Shown here: in pieces, positions 26,455 through 34,211 of the stretch | How the letters are laid out: every line of letters starts with the position of its first letter | How positions within the stretch are numbered: position 1 is the first letter of the stretch | Source: Pseudomonas brassicacearum | GTDB lineage: Bacteria > Pseudomonadota > Gammaproteobacteria > Pseudomonadales > Pseudomonadaceae | Direction: 5' to 3' | NCBI RefSeq assembly: GCF_003732265.1 | Contig: NZ_MOBK01000006.1 | Coordinates: forward strand, 930,001-994,000 | DNA length: 64,000 bases | Program-made: the position numbers and the translations under genes | The notes under the pieces: model-generated | Database searches by the model: none | What the model saw: the letters and a program-made list of their open reading frames with translations, nothing else | What the model was told of the DNA's origin: nothing

Positions 26455-26793
26455 ATGATGAAAGGTGGCATGGCCGGCCTGATGAAGCAGGCACAGCAGA
26501 TGCAGGAAAAAATGGCCAAGATGCAGGAAGAGCTGGCCAACGCCGAAGTCATCGGTAAAGCGGGCGGCGATATGGTCACCGTGGTGATGACCGGTCGTCA
26601 CGACGTCAAGAGCGTGACCATCGACCCAAGCCTGGTTGAAGGCCTGAGCGAAGACGACAAAGAGATGCTGGAAGCCGTCGTCGCCGCCGCCGTCAACGAT
26701 GCCGTGCGCAAGATCGAAGCCAACAGCCAGGACAAAATGTCCGGCATGACCGCGGGCATGCAACTGCCGCCGGGCATGAAGCTGCCATTCTGA
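26455..26793 (+). CDS. ybaB: YbaB/EbfC family nucleoid-associated protein
   Basis: 112 residues from the ATG at 26455, with GAGGTG as ribosome binding site. The methionine- and glutamine-rich N-terminal helix (KQAQQMQEKMAKMQEEL) and the C-terminal amphipathic helix are typical of this small dimeric DNA-binding family. It lies between dnaX and recR as in most gammaproteobacteria, although here a terminator, a REP doublet and the reductase gene separate it from recR. Confidence 0.94.
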   Translation: MMKGGMAGLMKQAQQMQEKMAKMQEELANAEVIGKAGGDMVTVVMTGRHDVKSVTIDPSLVEGLSEDDKEMLEAVVAAAVNDAVRKIEANSQDKMSGMTAGMQLPPGMKLPF

Positions 26794-26820
26794 TTCGCTA
26801 AAGCGCGTCGGATGAGCTAC

Positions 26821-26855
26821 AAAAAAATGCCAGGCATCGCGCCTGGCATTTTTGT
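26821..26855. terminator. Intrinsic terminator after ybaB
   Basis: Stem AAATGCCAGGC/GCCTGGCATTT with a five-base loop, T-run on the plus strand and A-run on the other. It closes the dnaX-ybaB transcript. Confidence 0.9.
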
Positions 26856-26890
26856 TTCTGCCTGATGTTCTCGCAGCGTCTGTCAGGCCG

Positions 26891-26957
26891 CCTTCGCGAG
26901 CAAGCCCGCTCCCACATTAGAACTCGGTAAAATGTGGGAGCGGGCTTGCTCGCGAAG
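26891..26957. repeat. REP doublet, GTGGGAGCGGGCTTGCTCG family
   Basis: Inverted arms CTTCGCGAGCAAGCCCGCTC and its complement, in the 262-base gap between ybaB and the reductase gene. Confidence 0.9.
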
Positions 26958-27055
26958 CAGTCGACTCGGTACAACTGACGGAATATCGAACACTCAACCG
27001 CCACAAAGGTCTGCTCCCCTATACCACTCGATTCTCGATCAAAGGAGACGCTCAC

Positions 27056-28090
27056 ATGCCACAAGCATTGACCCTCAACCAACGTATCGTCCTGGCGTCC
27101 CGCCCGGTTGGCGCGCCGACGCCGGAGAATTTTCGCCTGGAAAGGGAAGCGCTGCCGGACCTCGCTGACGGCCAGGTCCTGCTCAAGACCCTTTACCTGT
27201 CACTGGACCCGTACATGCGCGGTCGCATGAGTGACGCACCGTCCTACGCCGCCCCGGTCGAAATCGGCGAAGTCATGACCGGCGGTGCTGTCAGTCGGGT
27301 CGAACGCTCGTTGAATCCCAAATTCCAGGAAGGTGATGTGGTCGTCGGCTCCACTGGCTGGCAGAGCCACAGCATCAGCGACGGTCGCAACATCATCCCG
27401 GTGCCGTCCGGGTTGCCGAGCCCATCGATGGCCTTGGGTGTGCTGGGCATGCCGGGCATGACGGCCTACATGGGCCTGATGGACATTGGCCAGCCGAAGT
27501 CCGGCGAAACCCTGGTGGTCGCGGCGGCATCCGGCGCGGTGGGTTCGGTGGTCGGCCAGGTGGCGAAGATCAAGGGCTTGCGCGCGGTCGGCGTGGCCGG
27601 TGGTGCGGAAAAATGCCGTTATGTCGTCGACGAATTAGGCTTCGATGCCTGCGTCGATCACAAGAGCCCGAACTTCGCCGAGGAGCTGGCGCAGGCGTGC
27701 CCCAACGGCATCGACATCTATTACGAGAACGTCGGTGGCAAGGTGTTCGACGCGGTAGTGCCACTGCTCAACCCCAAGGCGCGCATTCCGCTGTGTGGCC
27801 TGATCGCTTCCTACAACGCCCACGAAGCCCCGAGCGGCCCAGATCGCCTGCCGCAGTTGCAGCGCACGATTTTGACCAATCGTGTGCGAATCCAGGGCTT
27901 CATCGTGTTCGACGACTACGGTGATCGTCAGCCGGAATTCGTCAGTGCCATGGCGCCGTGGGTGCGTGACGGCAAGGTGAAATTCCGCGAAGACGTGGTC
28001 GATGGCCTCGAGCAGGCACCTGAAGCATTCATCGGTCTGCTGGAAGGGCGCAATTTCGGCAAACTGGTGGTGCGGGTCGCGCAAGACTGA
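27056..28090 (+). CDS. NADP-dependent oxidoreductase, CurA/leukotriene B4 dehydrogenase type
   Basis: 344 residues, zinc-free medium-chain dehydrogenase/reductase. The family hallmarks are LSLDPYMRGRM near residue 50, the catalytic-domain PGMTAYMGL, and the nucleotide motif AASGAVGSVVGQ about 160-172 preceding a GGAEK stretch that favours NADP(H). Relatives reduce the double bond of alpha,beta-unsaturated carbonyls; E. coli CurA acts on curcumin. The natural substrate is not evident. A good Shine-Dalgarno (AAAGGAG) precedes the ATG. It separates ybaB from recR. Confidence 0.88.
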   Translation: MPQALTLNQRIVLASRPVGAPTPENFRLEREALPDLADGQVLLKTLYLSLDPYMRGRMSDAPSYAAPVEIGEVMTGGAVSRVERSLNPKFQEGDVVVGSTGWQSHSISDGRNIIPVPSGLPSPSMALGVLGMPGMTAYMGLMDIGQPKSGETLVVAAASGAVGSVVGQVAKIKGLRAVGVAGGAEKCRYVVDELGFDACVDHKSPNFAEELAQACPNGIDIYYENVGGKVFDAVVPLLNPKARIPLCGLIASYNAHEAPSGPDRLPQLQRTILTNRVRIQGFIVFDDYGDRQPEFVSAMAPWVRDGKVKFREDVVDGLEQAPEAFIGLLEGRNFGKLVVRVAQD

Positions 28091-28155
28091 GTATTTGACG
28101 CTAAAGAGAGGCGCGGGTATAAACCGCGTCTCGTTGTTTTGTCGGACGTTTCCCC

Positions 28156-28758
28156 ATGAGCTTCAGCCCTTTGATTCGCCAACTGATCGATGCCCTGCGA
28201 ATTTTGCCGGGTGTGGGTCAGAAAACCGCCCAGCGCATGGCGCTGCAATTGCTTGAACGTGATCGCAGCGGTGGTTCGCGCCTGGCGTCGGCCTTGAGCC
28301 AGGCCATGGAAGGGGTGGGCCATTGCCGTTTGTGCCGCACGCTGACCGAAGACGACCTGTGCCCGCAGTGCGCGGATACCCGCCGCGACGACACCTTGCT
28401 GTGTGTGGTGGAAGGGCCGATGGATGTCTATGCGGTGGAGCAGACGGGCTTCCGTGGTCGCTACTTCGTGCTTAAAGGGCATTTGTCGCCGCTTGATGGT
28501 CTCGGGCCTGAGGCGATTGGTATTCCGCAGTTGATGGCGCGGATTGAAGAAGCCGGGAGCTTTACCGAAGTCATTCTCGCGACCAACCCGACGGTGGAAG
28601 GTGAGGCGACGGCGCATTACATTGCGCAGTTGCTCAGCAATAAAGGCCTGATTGCTTCGCGTATTGCCCATGGTGTGCCGTTGGGTGGTGAGCTGGAGTT
28701 GGTGGATGGCGGGACGTTGGCGCATTCGTTTGCCGGGCGTAAACCGATCGCGTTGTAG
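28156..28758 (+). CDS. recR: Recombination mediator protein RecR
   Basis: 200 residues. Helix-hairpin-helix at 7-40 (LRILPGVGQKTAQRMALQLL), four-Cys zinc finger (Cys57, Cys60, Cys69, Cys72), then a TOPRIM domain (VVEGPMDVYAVE) and a C-terminal Walker-B-like part. It works with RecO and RecF to load RecA at single-strand gaps. The last 40 codons use many TTG, GGT and GCG codons, unlike the first half. Confidence 0.96.
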   Translation: MSFSPLIRQLIDALRILPGVGQKTAQRMALQLLERDRSGGSRLASALSQAMEGVGHCRLCRTLTEDDLCPQCADTRRDDTLLCVVEGPMDVYAVEQTGFRGRYFVLKGHLSPLDGLGPEAIGIPQLMARIEEAGSFTEVILATNPTVEGEATAHYIAQLLSNKGLIASRIAHGVPLGGELELVDGGTLAHSFAGRKPIAL

Positions 28759-28772
28759 TGCTTGGACTGACG

Positions 28773-28858
28773 CCTTCGCGAGCAAGCCCGCTCCCACATT
28801 CAATCGCATTCCCCTGAAAGAAATCGGTCAAATGTGGGAGCGGGCTTGCTCGCGAAGG
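28773..28858. repeat. REP doublet, GTGGGAGCGGGCTTGCTCG family
   Basis: Inverted arms CCTTCGCGAGCAAGCCCGCT and its complement, 15 bases after the recR stop codon and before the acyl-CoA dehydrogenase gene. Confidence 0.9.
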
Positions 28859-28948
28859 ACGCACCTCGGTCCACCTGATTCACACAATTTTGTTGAAAAC
28901 CAAGCAAGCGCTCGGTTAACTTCGCTGAACCTTCAGTGGAGTTCGCCG

Positions 28949-30097
28949 ATGCCTGCCTTTCAGGAATACTTCGATCCCAGCCACCAATTGGTCCGTGACA
29001 GCGTCAGACGTTTCGTCGAGCGTGAGATTCTTCCGGACATTGATCAGTGGGAGGAAGCTGAAAGCTTTCCCCGTGAGCTCTACCTCAAGGCCGGTGCCGC
29101 CGGGATTCTGGGCATTGGCTACCCTGAAGCGCTGGGCGGCAGCCATGAAGGTGATCTGTTCGCCAAGGTCGCGGCCAGTGAAGAACTGATGCGCTGTGGT
29201 TCGGGTGGACTGGTGGCCGGTTTGGGTTCGCTGGACATCGGCTTGCCTCCGATCCTCAAGTGGGCCCGGCCCGAAGTGCGTGATCGCGTGGTGCCTCACG
29301 TGCTGGCCGGCGAGAAGATCAGCGCCCTGGCGGTCACCGAGCCCAGCGGCGGTTCCGACGTTGCCAACCTGCAAACCCGCGCCGTGCGTGACGGCGACGT
29401 CTATCGCGTCAGCGGCAGCAAAACCTTTATCACCAGCGGCGTTCGTGCCGATTACTACACCGTCGCAGTGCGCACCGGCGAGCCCGGTTTTGGCGGCATC
29501 AGCCTGTTGTTGATCGAGAAGGGCACGCCCGGTTTCACTGTCGGCCGCCAGTTGAAGAAAATGGGCTGGTGGGCGTCGGACACCGCGGAGTTGTTCTTCG
29601 ACGATTGCCGGGTGCCGGTGGGCAATCTGATCGGCGCAGAAAACATGGGTTTCGCCTGCATCATGGGTAACTTTCAGAGTGAGCGGCTGGCGTTGGCACT
29701 GATGGCCAACATGACCGCGCAGCTGGCGCTGGAGGAGAGCCTGAAATGGGCGCGTCAGCGCGAAGCCTTCGGTAAACCCATCGGCAAGTTCCAGGTCCTC
29801 AAGCACCGCCTCGCCGAGATGGCGACAGCGCTGGAAGTGTCTCGGGAATTTACCTATCGCCAGGCGGCGAAGATGGCGGCGGGGCAGAGTGTGATCAAGG
29901 AAATTTCGATGGCCAAGAACTTTGCCACTGACACGGCGGACCGGATCGTCACTGATGCGGTGCAGATTATGGGGGGCTTGGGTTACATGCGAGAGAGCCT
30001 GGTGGAGCGGCTGTACCGTGATAACCGGATTCTATCGATTGGGGGCGGGACGCGGGAAGTGATGAACGAGATTATCAGTAAGCAGATGGGGCTTTGA
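28949..30097 (+). CDS. Acyl-CoA dehydrogenase, IVD/LCAD-like
   Basis: 382 residues from the ATG at 28949. All three ACAD domains are present; the FAD-binding signatures are VTEPSGGSDV (129-138) and the C-terminal QIMGGLGYM. At the position of the catalytic Glu in medium-chain enzymes (YEGT) this protein reads IGGGT, while Glu245 lies in the FQSERLALA helix, the position used by isovaleryl-CoA and long-chain enzymes. It is therefore probably an active member of that branch. The substrate is unknown, and no partner genes for leucine or fatty-acid breakdown are adjacent. Confidence 0.9.
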   Translation: MPAFQEYFDPSHQLVRDSVRRFVEREILPDIDQWEEAESFPRELYLKAGAAGILGIGYPEALGGSHEGDLFAKVAASEELMRCGSGGLVAGLGSLDIGLPPILKWARPEVRDRVVPHVLAGEKISALAVTEPSGGSDVANLQTRAVRDGDVYRVSGSKTFITSGVRADYYTVAVRTGEPGFGGISLLLIEKGTPGFTVGRQLKKMGWWASDTAELFFDDCRVPVGNLIGAENMGFACIMGNFQSERLALALMANMTAQLALEESLKWARQREAFGKPIGKFQVLKHRLAEMATALEVSREFTYRQAAKMAAGQSVIKEISMAKNFATDTADRIVTDAVQIMGGLGYMRESLVERLYRDNRILSIGGGTREVMNEIISKQMGL

Positions 30098-30119
30098 TTG
30101 GCGGTGTAGCGGCTGACGT

Positions 30120-30196
30120 CATCGCGAGCAGGCTCACTCCTACATTGGATTTGTGGCGTTCACAAAACCTCTGTAGGAGTGAGCCTGCTCGCGATG
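30120..30196. repeat. REP-like doublet, TCGCGAGCAGGCTCACTCCTACA family
   Basis: Arms ATCGCGAGCAGGCTCACTCC and its complement in the short gap between the convergent acyl-CoA dehydrogenase and apt genes. A related element lies at 57774. Confidence 0.87.
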
Positions 30197-30215
30197 GCAA
30201 TTTTGAAGATGCTGC

Positions 30216-30764
30216 TTACTTGTCAGTCAACGCAAACTGCGTCAGGCAGAAAGTAGGAATTCCCATATCTTCCAACCGCTGCGACCCACCCAACTCCGGC
30301 AGATCAATAATCGCCGCCGCTTCATGAACCCGTGCGCCCATGCGCCGAATCAGGTTCGCCGCCGCAATCAGCGTGCCGCCCGTAGCGATCAGGTCATCGA
30401 ACATCACCACCGAATCGCCCTCGCACAGGCTGTCGGCGTGGACTTCGAGGAACGCTTCGCCGTACTCGGTCGCGTAACCCTCGGCCAACACGTCGGCCGG
30501 CAGCTTGCCTTGCTTGCGAAACAGCACCAGCGGCTTGTTCAGCTGATACGCCAGCACCGAACCGATCAGGAAGCCACGCGCGTCCATCGCGCCGATGTGG
30601 GTGAAATCGGCTTCGACGTAGCGATGGGCAAAGCTGTCCATCACCAGGCGCAGGGCCGTGGGTGACTGGAACAACGGCGTGATGTCACGAAAGATCACGC
30701 CCGGCTTGGGGAAATCGATCACGGGGCGGATCAGGGATTTGATGTCGAAGGAGTCGAAGACCAT
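30216..30764 (-). CDS. apt: Adenine phosphoribosyltransferase
   Basis: 182 residues. The PRPP-binding motif VVMFDDLIATGGTL is clear near residue 120, as is the type I phosphoribosyltransferase core (GAMDARGFLIG; LVLFRKQGKLP). It converts adenine and PRPP to AMP in purine salvage. It lies 79 bases downstream of anr on the same strand and may share its transcript; a GC-rich hairpin without a T-run sits in the gap (30806-30833). Confidence 0.95.
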   Translation of the reverse strand: MVFDSFDIKSLIRPVIDFPKPGVIFRDITPLFQSPTALRLVMDSFAHRYVEADFTHIGAMDARGFLIGSVLAYQLNKPLVLFRKQGKLPADVLAEGYATEYGEAFLEVHADSLCEGDSVVMFDDLIATGGTLIAAANLIRRMGARVHEAAAIIDLPELGGSQRLEDMGIPTFCLTQFALTDK

Positions 30765-30843
30765 CGTCGAGGTGTCCTGGCAGGCTGCAAACGTCGCAGT
30801 ATAACGGCGGCTGAACCGTTTCGCTCAGCCGCAAGCGTGACAA

Positions 30844-31578
30844 TCAGCCTTCGAGCGAGCCGCCGGCCAGCGCGCAGAGCTGGATCGGGTCGAGGATATG
30901 AATTTCCTTGCCTTCAGCGGCAATCAACTCGCTCTGCTGGAAACGGGTGAACACCCGGGACACGGTTTCGACCGCCAGCCCCAGGTAATTGCCGATTTCG
31001 TTGCGCGACATGCTCAGGCGGAACTGGTTGGCCGAGAAACCGCGGGCGCGGAAACGCGCCGACAGGTTGACCAGGAACGTGGCGATGCGCTCGTCGGCGG
31101 TTTTTTTCGACAGCAGCAACATCATTTGTTGATCGTCGCGAATCTCGCGACTCATGACGCGCATCAATTGGCGACGCAGTTGCGGCAATTGCACGGACAG
31201 TTCGTCGAGGCGGTCGAAAGGAATTTCGCACACCGAGGTAGTTTCCAGCGCTTGCGCGGACACGGGGTGCTTTTCAGTGTCCATGCCCGACAGGCCGACC
31301 AGTTCACTCGGCAGGTGGAAACCAGTGAGTTGTTCCTCACCGCCGTCGCTCAGGCTGAAGGTCTTGAGGGCGCCGGATCGTACGGCATAGACGCAATCGA
31401 AGGTGTCACCCTGGCGAAACAGGAACTCACCTTTTTTCAGCGGACGGCCTCGCTTGACGATGTCGTCCAGCGCGTCCATGTCCTCCAGGTTCAGAGACAG
31501 CGGTAAACACAGGGGTGCGAGGCTGCAATCCTTGCAATGGGCCTGGTTATGAGCGCGCAGTTTGACTGGCTCGGACAT
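30844..31578 (-). CDS. anr: Anaerobic regulator Anr (FNR family)
   Basis: 244 residues from the ATG at 31578; a longer frame upstream reads through non-coding sequence. Cys15, Cys18, Cys24 and Cys117 correspond to the four [4Fe-4S] ligands of E. coli FNR (Cys20, 23, 29, 122). A cyclic-nucleotide-like beta roll and dimer helix follow, and the helix-turn-helix SRNEIGNYLGLAVETVSRVF has the recognition residues (E..SR) of FNR, which read TTGAT-N4-ATCAA. When oxygen is low it activates genes such as hemN and the cbb3 operons downstream. Confidence 0.96.
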   Translation of the reverse strand: MSEPVKLRAHNQAHCKDCSLAPLCLPLSLNLEDMDALDDIVKRGRPLKKGEFLFRQGDTFDCVYAVRSGALKTFSLSDGGEEQLTGFHLPSELVGLSGMDTEKHPVSAQALETTSVCEIPFDRLDELSVQLPQLRRQLMRVMSREIRDDQQMMLLLSKKTADERIATFLVNLSARFRARGFSANQFRLSMSRNEIGNYLGLAVETVSRVFTRFQQSELIAAEGKEIHILDPIQLCALAGGSLEG

Positions 31579-31717
31579 TTCTTCAATCCTTGTGGGAAAA
31601 CACACATAAGACGTAAGGGTAACCCACGGGAAGGCATTCCGGCCAGTTTGTGCAGATATTGTCACGCCACGATACAGGGTGATGTTGGGCGGTCCTGTGT
31701 AACTGGGCGATGAAGAG

Positions 31718-33103
31718 TCAGATCACCCGGGAAAATCGTTGCTGATGGGTCTGCTGCAGATAAGCATCGAACACCATGCACACGGAGCGCACCAACAAGC
31801 GACCGGCCGGCAGCACGGTGATTCGTTCATTGTCGAGGCTGATCAAGCCGTCATCGGCCATGGTCAGTAACTGTGGCCACAATTGGCCGAAGTAACCGCG
31901 AAAGTCGATGTTGAACGCTTGCTCGATCTCGACGAATTCCAGGCTGAACGTACAGATCAGCTGCTGTATCACCGCCCGTCGCAGCCGATCATCGGCGTTG
32001 CACACCAGGCCACGGCTGGTAGCCAGTTGACCCGTAGTCAGGGTGTTCTGGTATTGAGCAATATCGCTGGTGTTCTGGCAGTACAGATCACCGATCTGGC
32101 TGATGGCGGACACCCCCAAACCGATCAGATCGCAATGGCCGTGGGTGGTGTAGCCCTGAAAGTTGCGCTGAAGGGTCGATTCTTCCTGGGCAATCGCCAG
32201 TTCGTCATCGGGCAGGGCGAAGTGGTCCATGCCGATGTAGCGGTAACCGGCCGCGGTCAGTTGCTCGATGGTGCGCTGGAGCATTTGCAGTTTCTGCGCC
32301 GGCGTGGGCAGCTCGTCGCTGTTGATGCGTCGTTGCGGCATGAAGCGTTCAGGCAGGTGCGCGTAGTTGAATACCGAGAGCCGATCCGGTTGCAGGTTGA
32401 TCACTTCGTCCACCGTGCGCGCGAAGTTCTCGGGCGTCTGCCGGGGCAAGCCGTAGATCAGGTCGATGTTGATCGAGCGAAATTGCAGGGTCCGGGCCGC
32501 GTCGATCACCGCACGGGTTTCTTCCAGGCTTTGCAGGCGATTGACCGCCCGTTGCACGGCCGGGTCGAGGTCTTGCAGGCCAATGCTGACGCGGTTGAAG
32601 CCCAGCTCGCGCAACAGGCCCATGGTCGACCAGTCGGCTTCGCGAGGATCGATCTCGATGCCGTAGTCGCCGGAATCATCGTCCAGCAAGTTGAAGCTCT
32701 TGCGCAGTTGAGCCATTAGCTGGCGCAGTTCATCGTGGCTGAGAAACGTCGGGGTGCCGCCGCCGAAGTGCAGTTGTTCGACCTTCTGCGCCGGGTCGAG
32801 GTGACAGGCGATCAGCTGGATTTCCTGCTCAAGACGCTGCAAGTAGGGCAGGGCGCGGCCGCGATCCTTGGTGATGACTTTGTTGCAGGCGCAGTAGTAG
32901 CAAATGTTCGCGCAGAACGGCACATGCACGTACAGCGACAACGGGCGCAGGGCCTTGCGGCTGTCACGCAGCGCGTGGAACAGGTCGAACGAGCCGACTT
33001 GACTGTGGAATTGCACAGCCGTCGGGTAAGAGGTGTAGCGCGGTCCCGCCAGGTCATAACGGCGGATCAGATCGGTGTCCCAACGAATGGCGTCGAGCAT
33101 CAT
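31718..33103 (-). CDS. hemN: Oxygen-independent coproporphyrinogen III oxidase
   Basis: 461 residues. Radical SAM motif CANICYYC (Cys64, Cys68, Cys71) followed by ACNK, the signature of true HemN as opposed to HemW. Full length and the conserved N terminus (RYDLAGPRYTSYPTAVQFH) support the call. It decarboxylates coproporphyrinogen III without oxygen, allowing heme synthesis for the high-affinity oxidases in low oxygen. A perfect ANR box lies 65 bases upstream. Two adjacent ATG codons can start the protein. Confidence 0.96.
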   Translation of the reverse strand: MMLDAIRWDTDLIRRYDLAGPRYTSYPTAVQFHSQVGSFDLFHALRDSRKALRPLSLYVHVPFCANICYYCACNKVITKDRGRALPYLQRLEQEIQLIACHLDPAQKVEQLHFGGGTPTFLSHDELRQLMAQLRKSFNLLDDDSGDYGIEIDPREADWSTMGLLRELGFNRVSIGLQDLDPAVQRAVNRLQSLEETRAVIDAARTLQFRSINIDLIYGLPRQTPENFARTVDEVINLQPDRLSVFNYAHLPERFMPQRRINSDELPTPAQKLQMLQRTIEQLTAAGYRYIGMDHFALPDDELAIAQEESTLQRNFQGYTTHGHCDLIGLGVSAISQIGDLYCQNTSDIAQYQNTLTTGQLATSRGLVCNADDRLRRAVIQQLICTFSLEFVEIEQAFNIDFRGYFGQLWPQLLTMADDGLISLDNERITVLPAGRLLVRSVCMVFDAYLQQTHQQRFSRVI

Positions 33104-33167
33104 GCGGGCGTTCCCCCGGATAGGCTTGCAGTGTTAGCGAGTCTAGGGGGGGAGGCGTTGGGGCATC

Positions 33168-33181
33168 TTGATTTGCATCAA
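33168..33181 (-). promoter_or_regulatory. ANR box upstream of hemN
   Basis: TTGATTTGCATCAA is a perfect TTGAT-N4-ATCAA site centred about 71 bases upstream of the hemN start. With Anr encoded next door, activation of hemN under low oxygen is expected. Confidence 0.85.
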
Positions 33182-33212
33182 CGGTCAGGATTTGCGTTGT
33201 CGGTGCGGGCCT

Positions 33213-33278
33213 CTTCGCGAGCAAGCCCGCTCCCACATTGGAACGCGGTCAACTGTGGGAGCGGGCTTGCTCGCGAAG
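33213..33278. repeat. REP doublet, GTGGGAGCGGGCTTGCTCG family
   Basis: Inverted arms CTTCGCGAGCAAGCCCGCTC and its complement between hemN and the TauE-like gene. Confidence 0.9.
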
Positions 33279-33292
33279 GGCGCGCCGTCGAT

Positions 33293-33976
33293 CTAATGAC
33301 CCATCAACCAATGCTGATGCGGCCCCGGCAAGGTCCAGAGGCCGAACAGGATCACCAGCAACCCGCCGGCCATGCGCACGCTACGTTTGCGCAGCAGCGC
33401 CGTCACCCGCTCAGCCGCCAGGCCCGTGGCGAGCAATACCGGCCAGGTGCCCAGGCCGAATGCGAGCATCAACAAAGCGCTGTCCAGTGCATTGCCCTGA
33501 CTCGCCGACCACAACAACGTGCTGTAAACCAACCCGCACGGCAGCCAGCCCCAGAGCGCGCCCAGCAGCAAGGCGCGGGGCAGGCTCGACACGGGCAGCA
33601 GTTTGTTGGCAACTGGCTGGATATGCCGCCACAGGCCGCGACCCAGGCTTTCGATGCGGGTCAGGCCGCTCCACCAACCGGCGAGGTACAGGCCCATGGC
33701 GATCAGCAGCAATCCGGCGATGACCCGCATAAACATCGCCGCCGGGCTGTTGGCCACGGCCCAGCCCGCCAGGCCGATCAAGAGGCCGGCGGTGGCATAG
33801 CTGAGGATGCGTCCCAGGTTGTAGGCCAGCAACAATCGAAAGCGTCGGCTGCGTTGTTCCTTGGGAATCGCCAGGGTCAAGGCGCCCATCAAGCCGCCGC
33901 ACATGCCCAGGCAATGACCGCCGCCGAGCAAGCCGAGAATCACCGCAGACACCAGCAGTGGCGCCAATTCAAGCAT
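33293..33976 (-). CDS. TauE/SafE-like membrane protein linked to cbb3 assembly
   Basis: 227 residues from the ATG at 33976, which overlaps the end of ccoS by eight bases. About six membrane helices are predicted. The N-terminal LGLLGGGHCLGMCGGLMGAL carries a His-Cys...Met-Cys pattern and the middle has GWLPCGLVYSTLLW; these conserved Cys residues resemble those of DsbD/CcdA-like transporters and could handle copper or thiols. The translational coupling to ccoS ties it to oxidase assembly. Confidence 0.8.
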   Translation of the reverse strand: MLELAPLLVSAVILGLLGGGHCLGMCGGLMGALTLAIPKEQRSRRFRLLLAYNLGRILSYATAGLLIGLAGWAVANSPAAMFMRVIAGLLLIAMGLYLAGWWSGLTRIESLGRGLWRHIQPVANKLLPVSSLPRALLLGALWGWLPCGLVYSTLLWSASQGNALDSALLMLAFGLGTWPVLLATGLAAERVTALLRKRSVRMAGGLLVILFGLWTLPGPHQHWLMGH

Positions 33977-34187
33977 GGGGCGGCGCCTTGTCGTCGGGTT
34001 TGGCCGGATGGCCGCTGGCTTCGTCGACTGCGGCCTTGTGCGCCGGGTCCTGGTCGTCGAACAGAATGCTGTGGGCGGGGCCGTCGAGGTCATCGTACTG
34101 ACCGCTGTCCACCGCCCAGAAGAAGATGTAGACGGCGATGGCCACGATCAGCAGCGCGGCCGGGATCATCACGTATAGAGCTGGCAT
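33969..34187 (-). CDS. ccoS: cbb3 oxidase assembly protein CcoS
   Basis: 72 residues: one N-terminal membrane helix (IPAALLIVAIAVYIFFWAVD) followed by the conserved SGQYDDLDGPAHSILFDD segment typical of CcoS. The family is needed for incorporation of cofactors into the cbb3 oxidase. It follows ccoI by 24 bases and overlaps the TauE-like gene. Confidence 0.93.
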   Translation of the reverse strand: MPALYVMIPAALLIVAIAVYIFFWAVDSGQYDDLDGPAHSILFDDQDPAHKAAVDEASGHPAKPDDKAPPHA

Positions 34188-34211
34188 GGGTGGACTCCAT
34201 GCCCGCGCGGC

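Noticed and set aside
28652..28948. N-terminal extension of the acyl-CoA dehydrogenase
   Set aside because: It overlaps recR and a REP doublet; the ATG at 28949 gives the standard family N terminus.
30806..30833. GC-rich hairpin between anr and apt as a terminator
   Set aside because: The stem is good but there is no T-run after it on the minus strand, so termination there is not supported.
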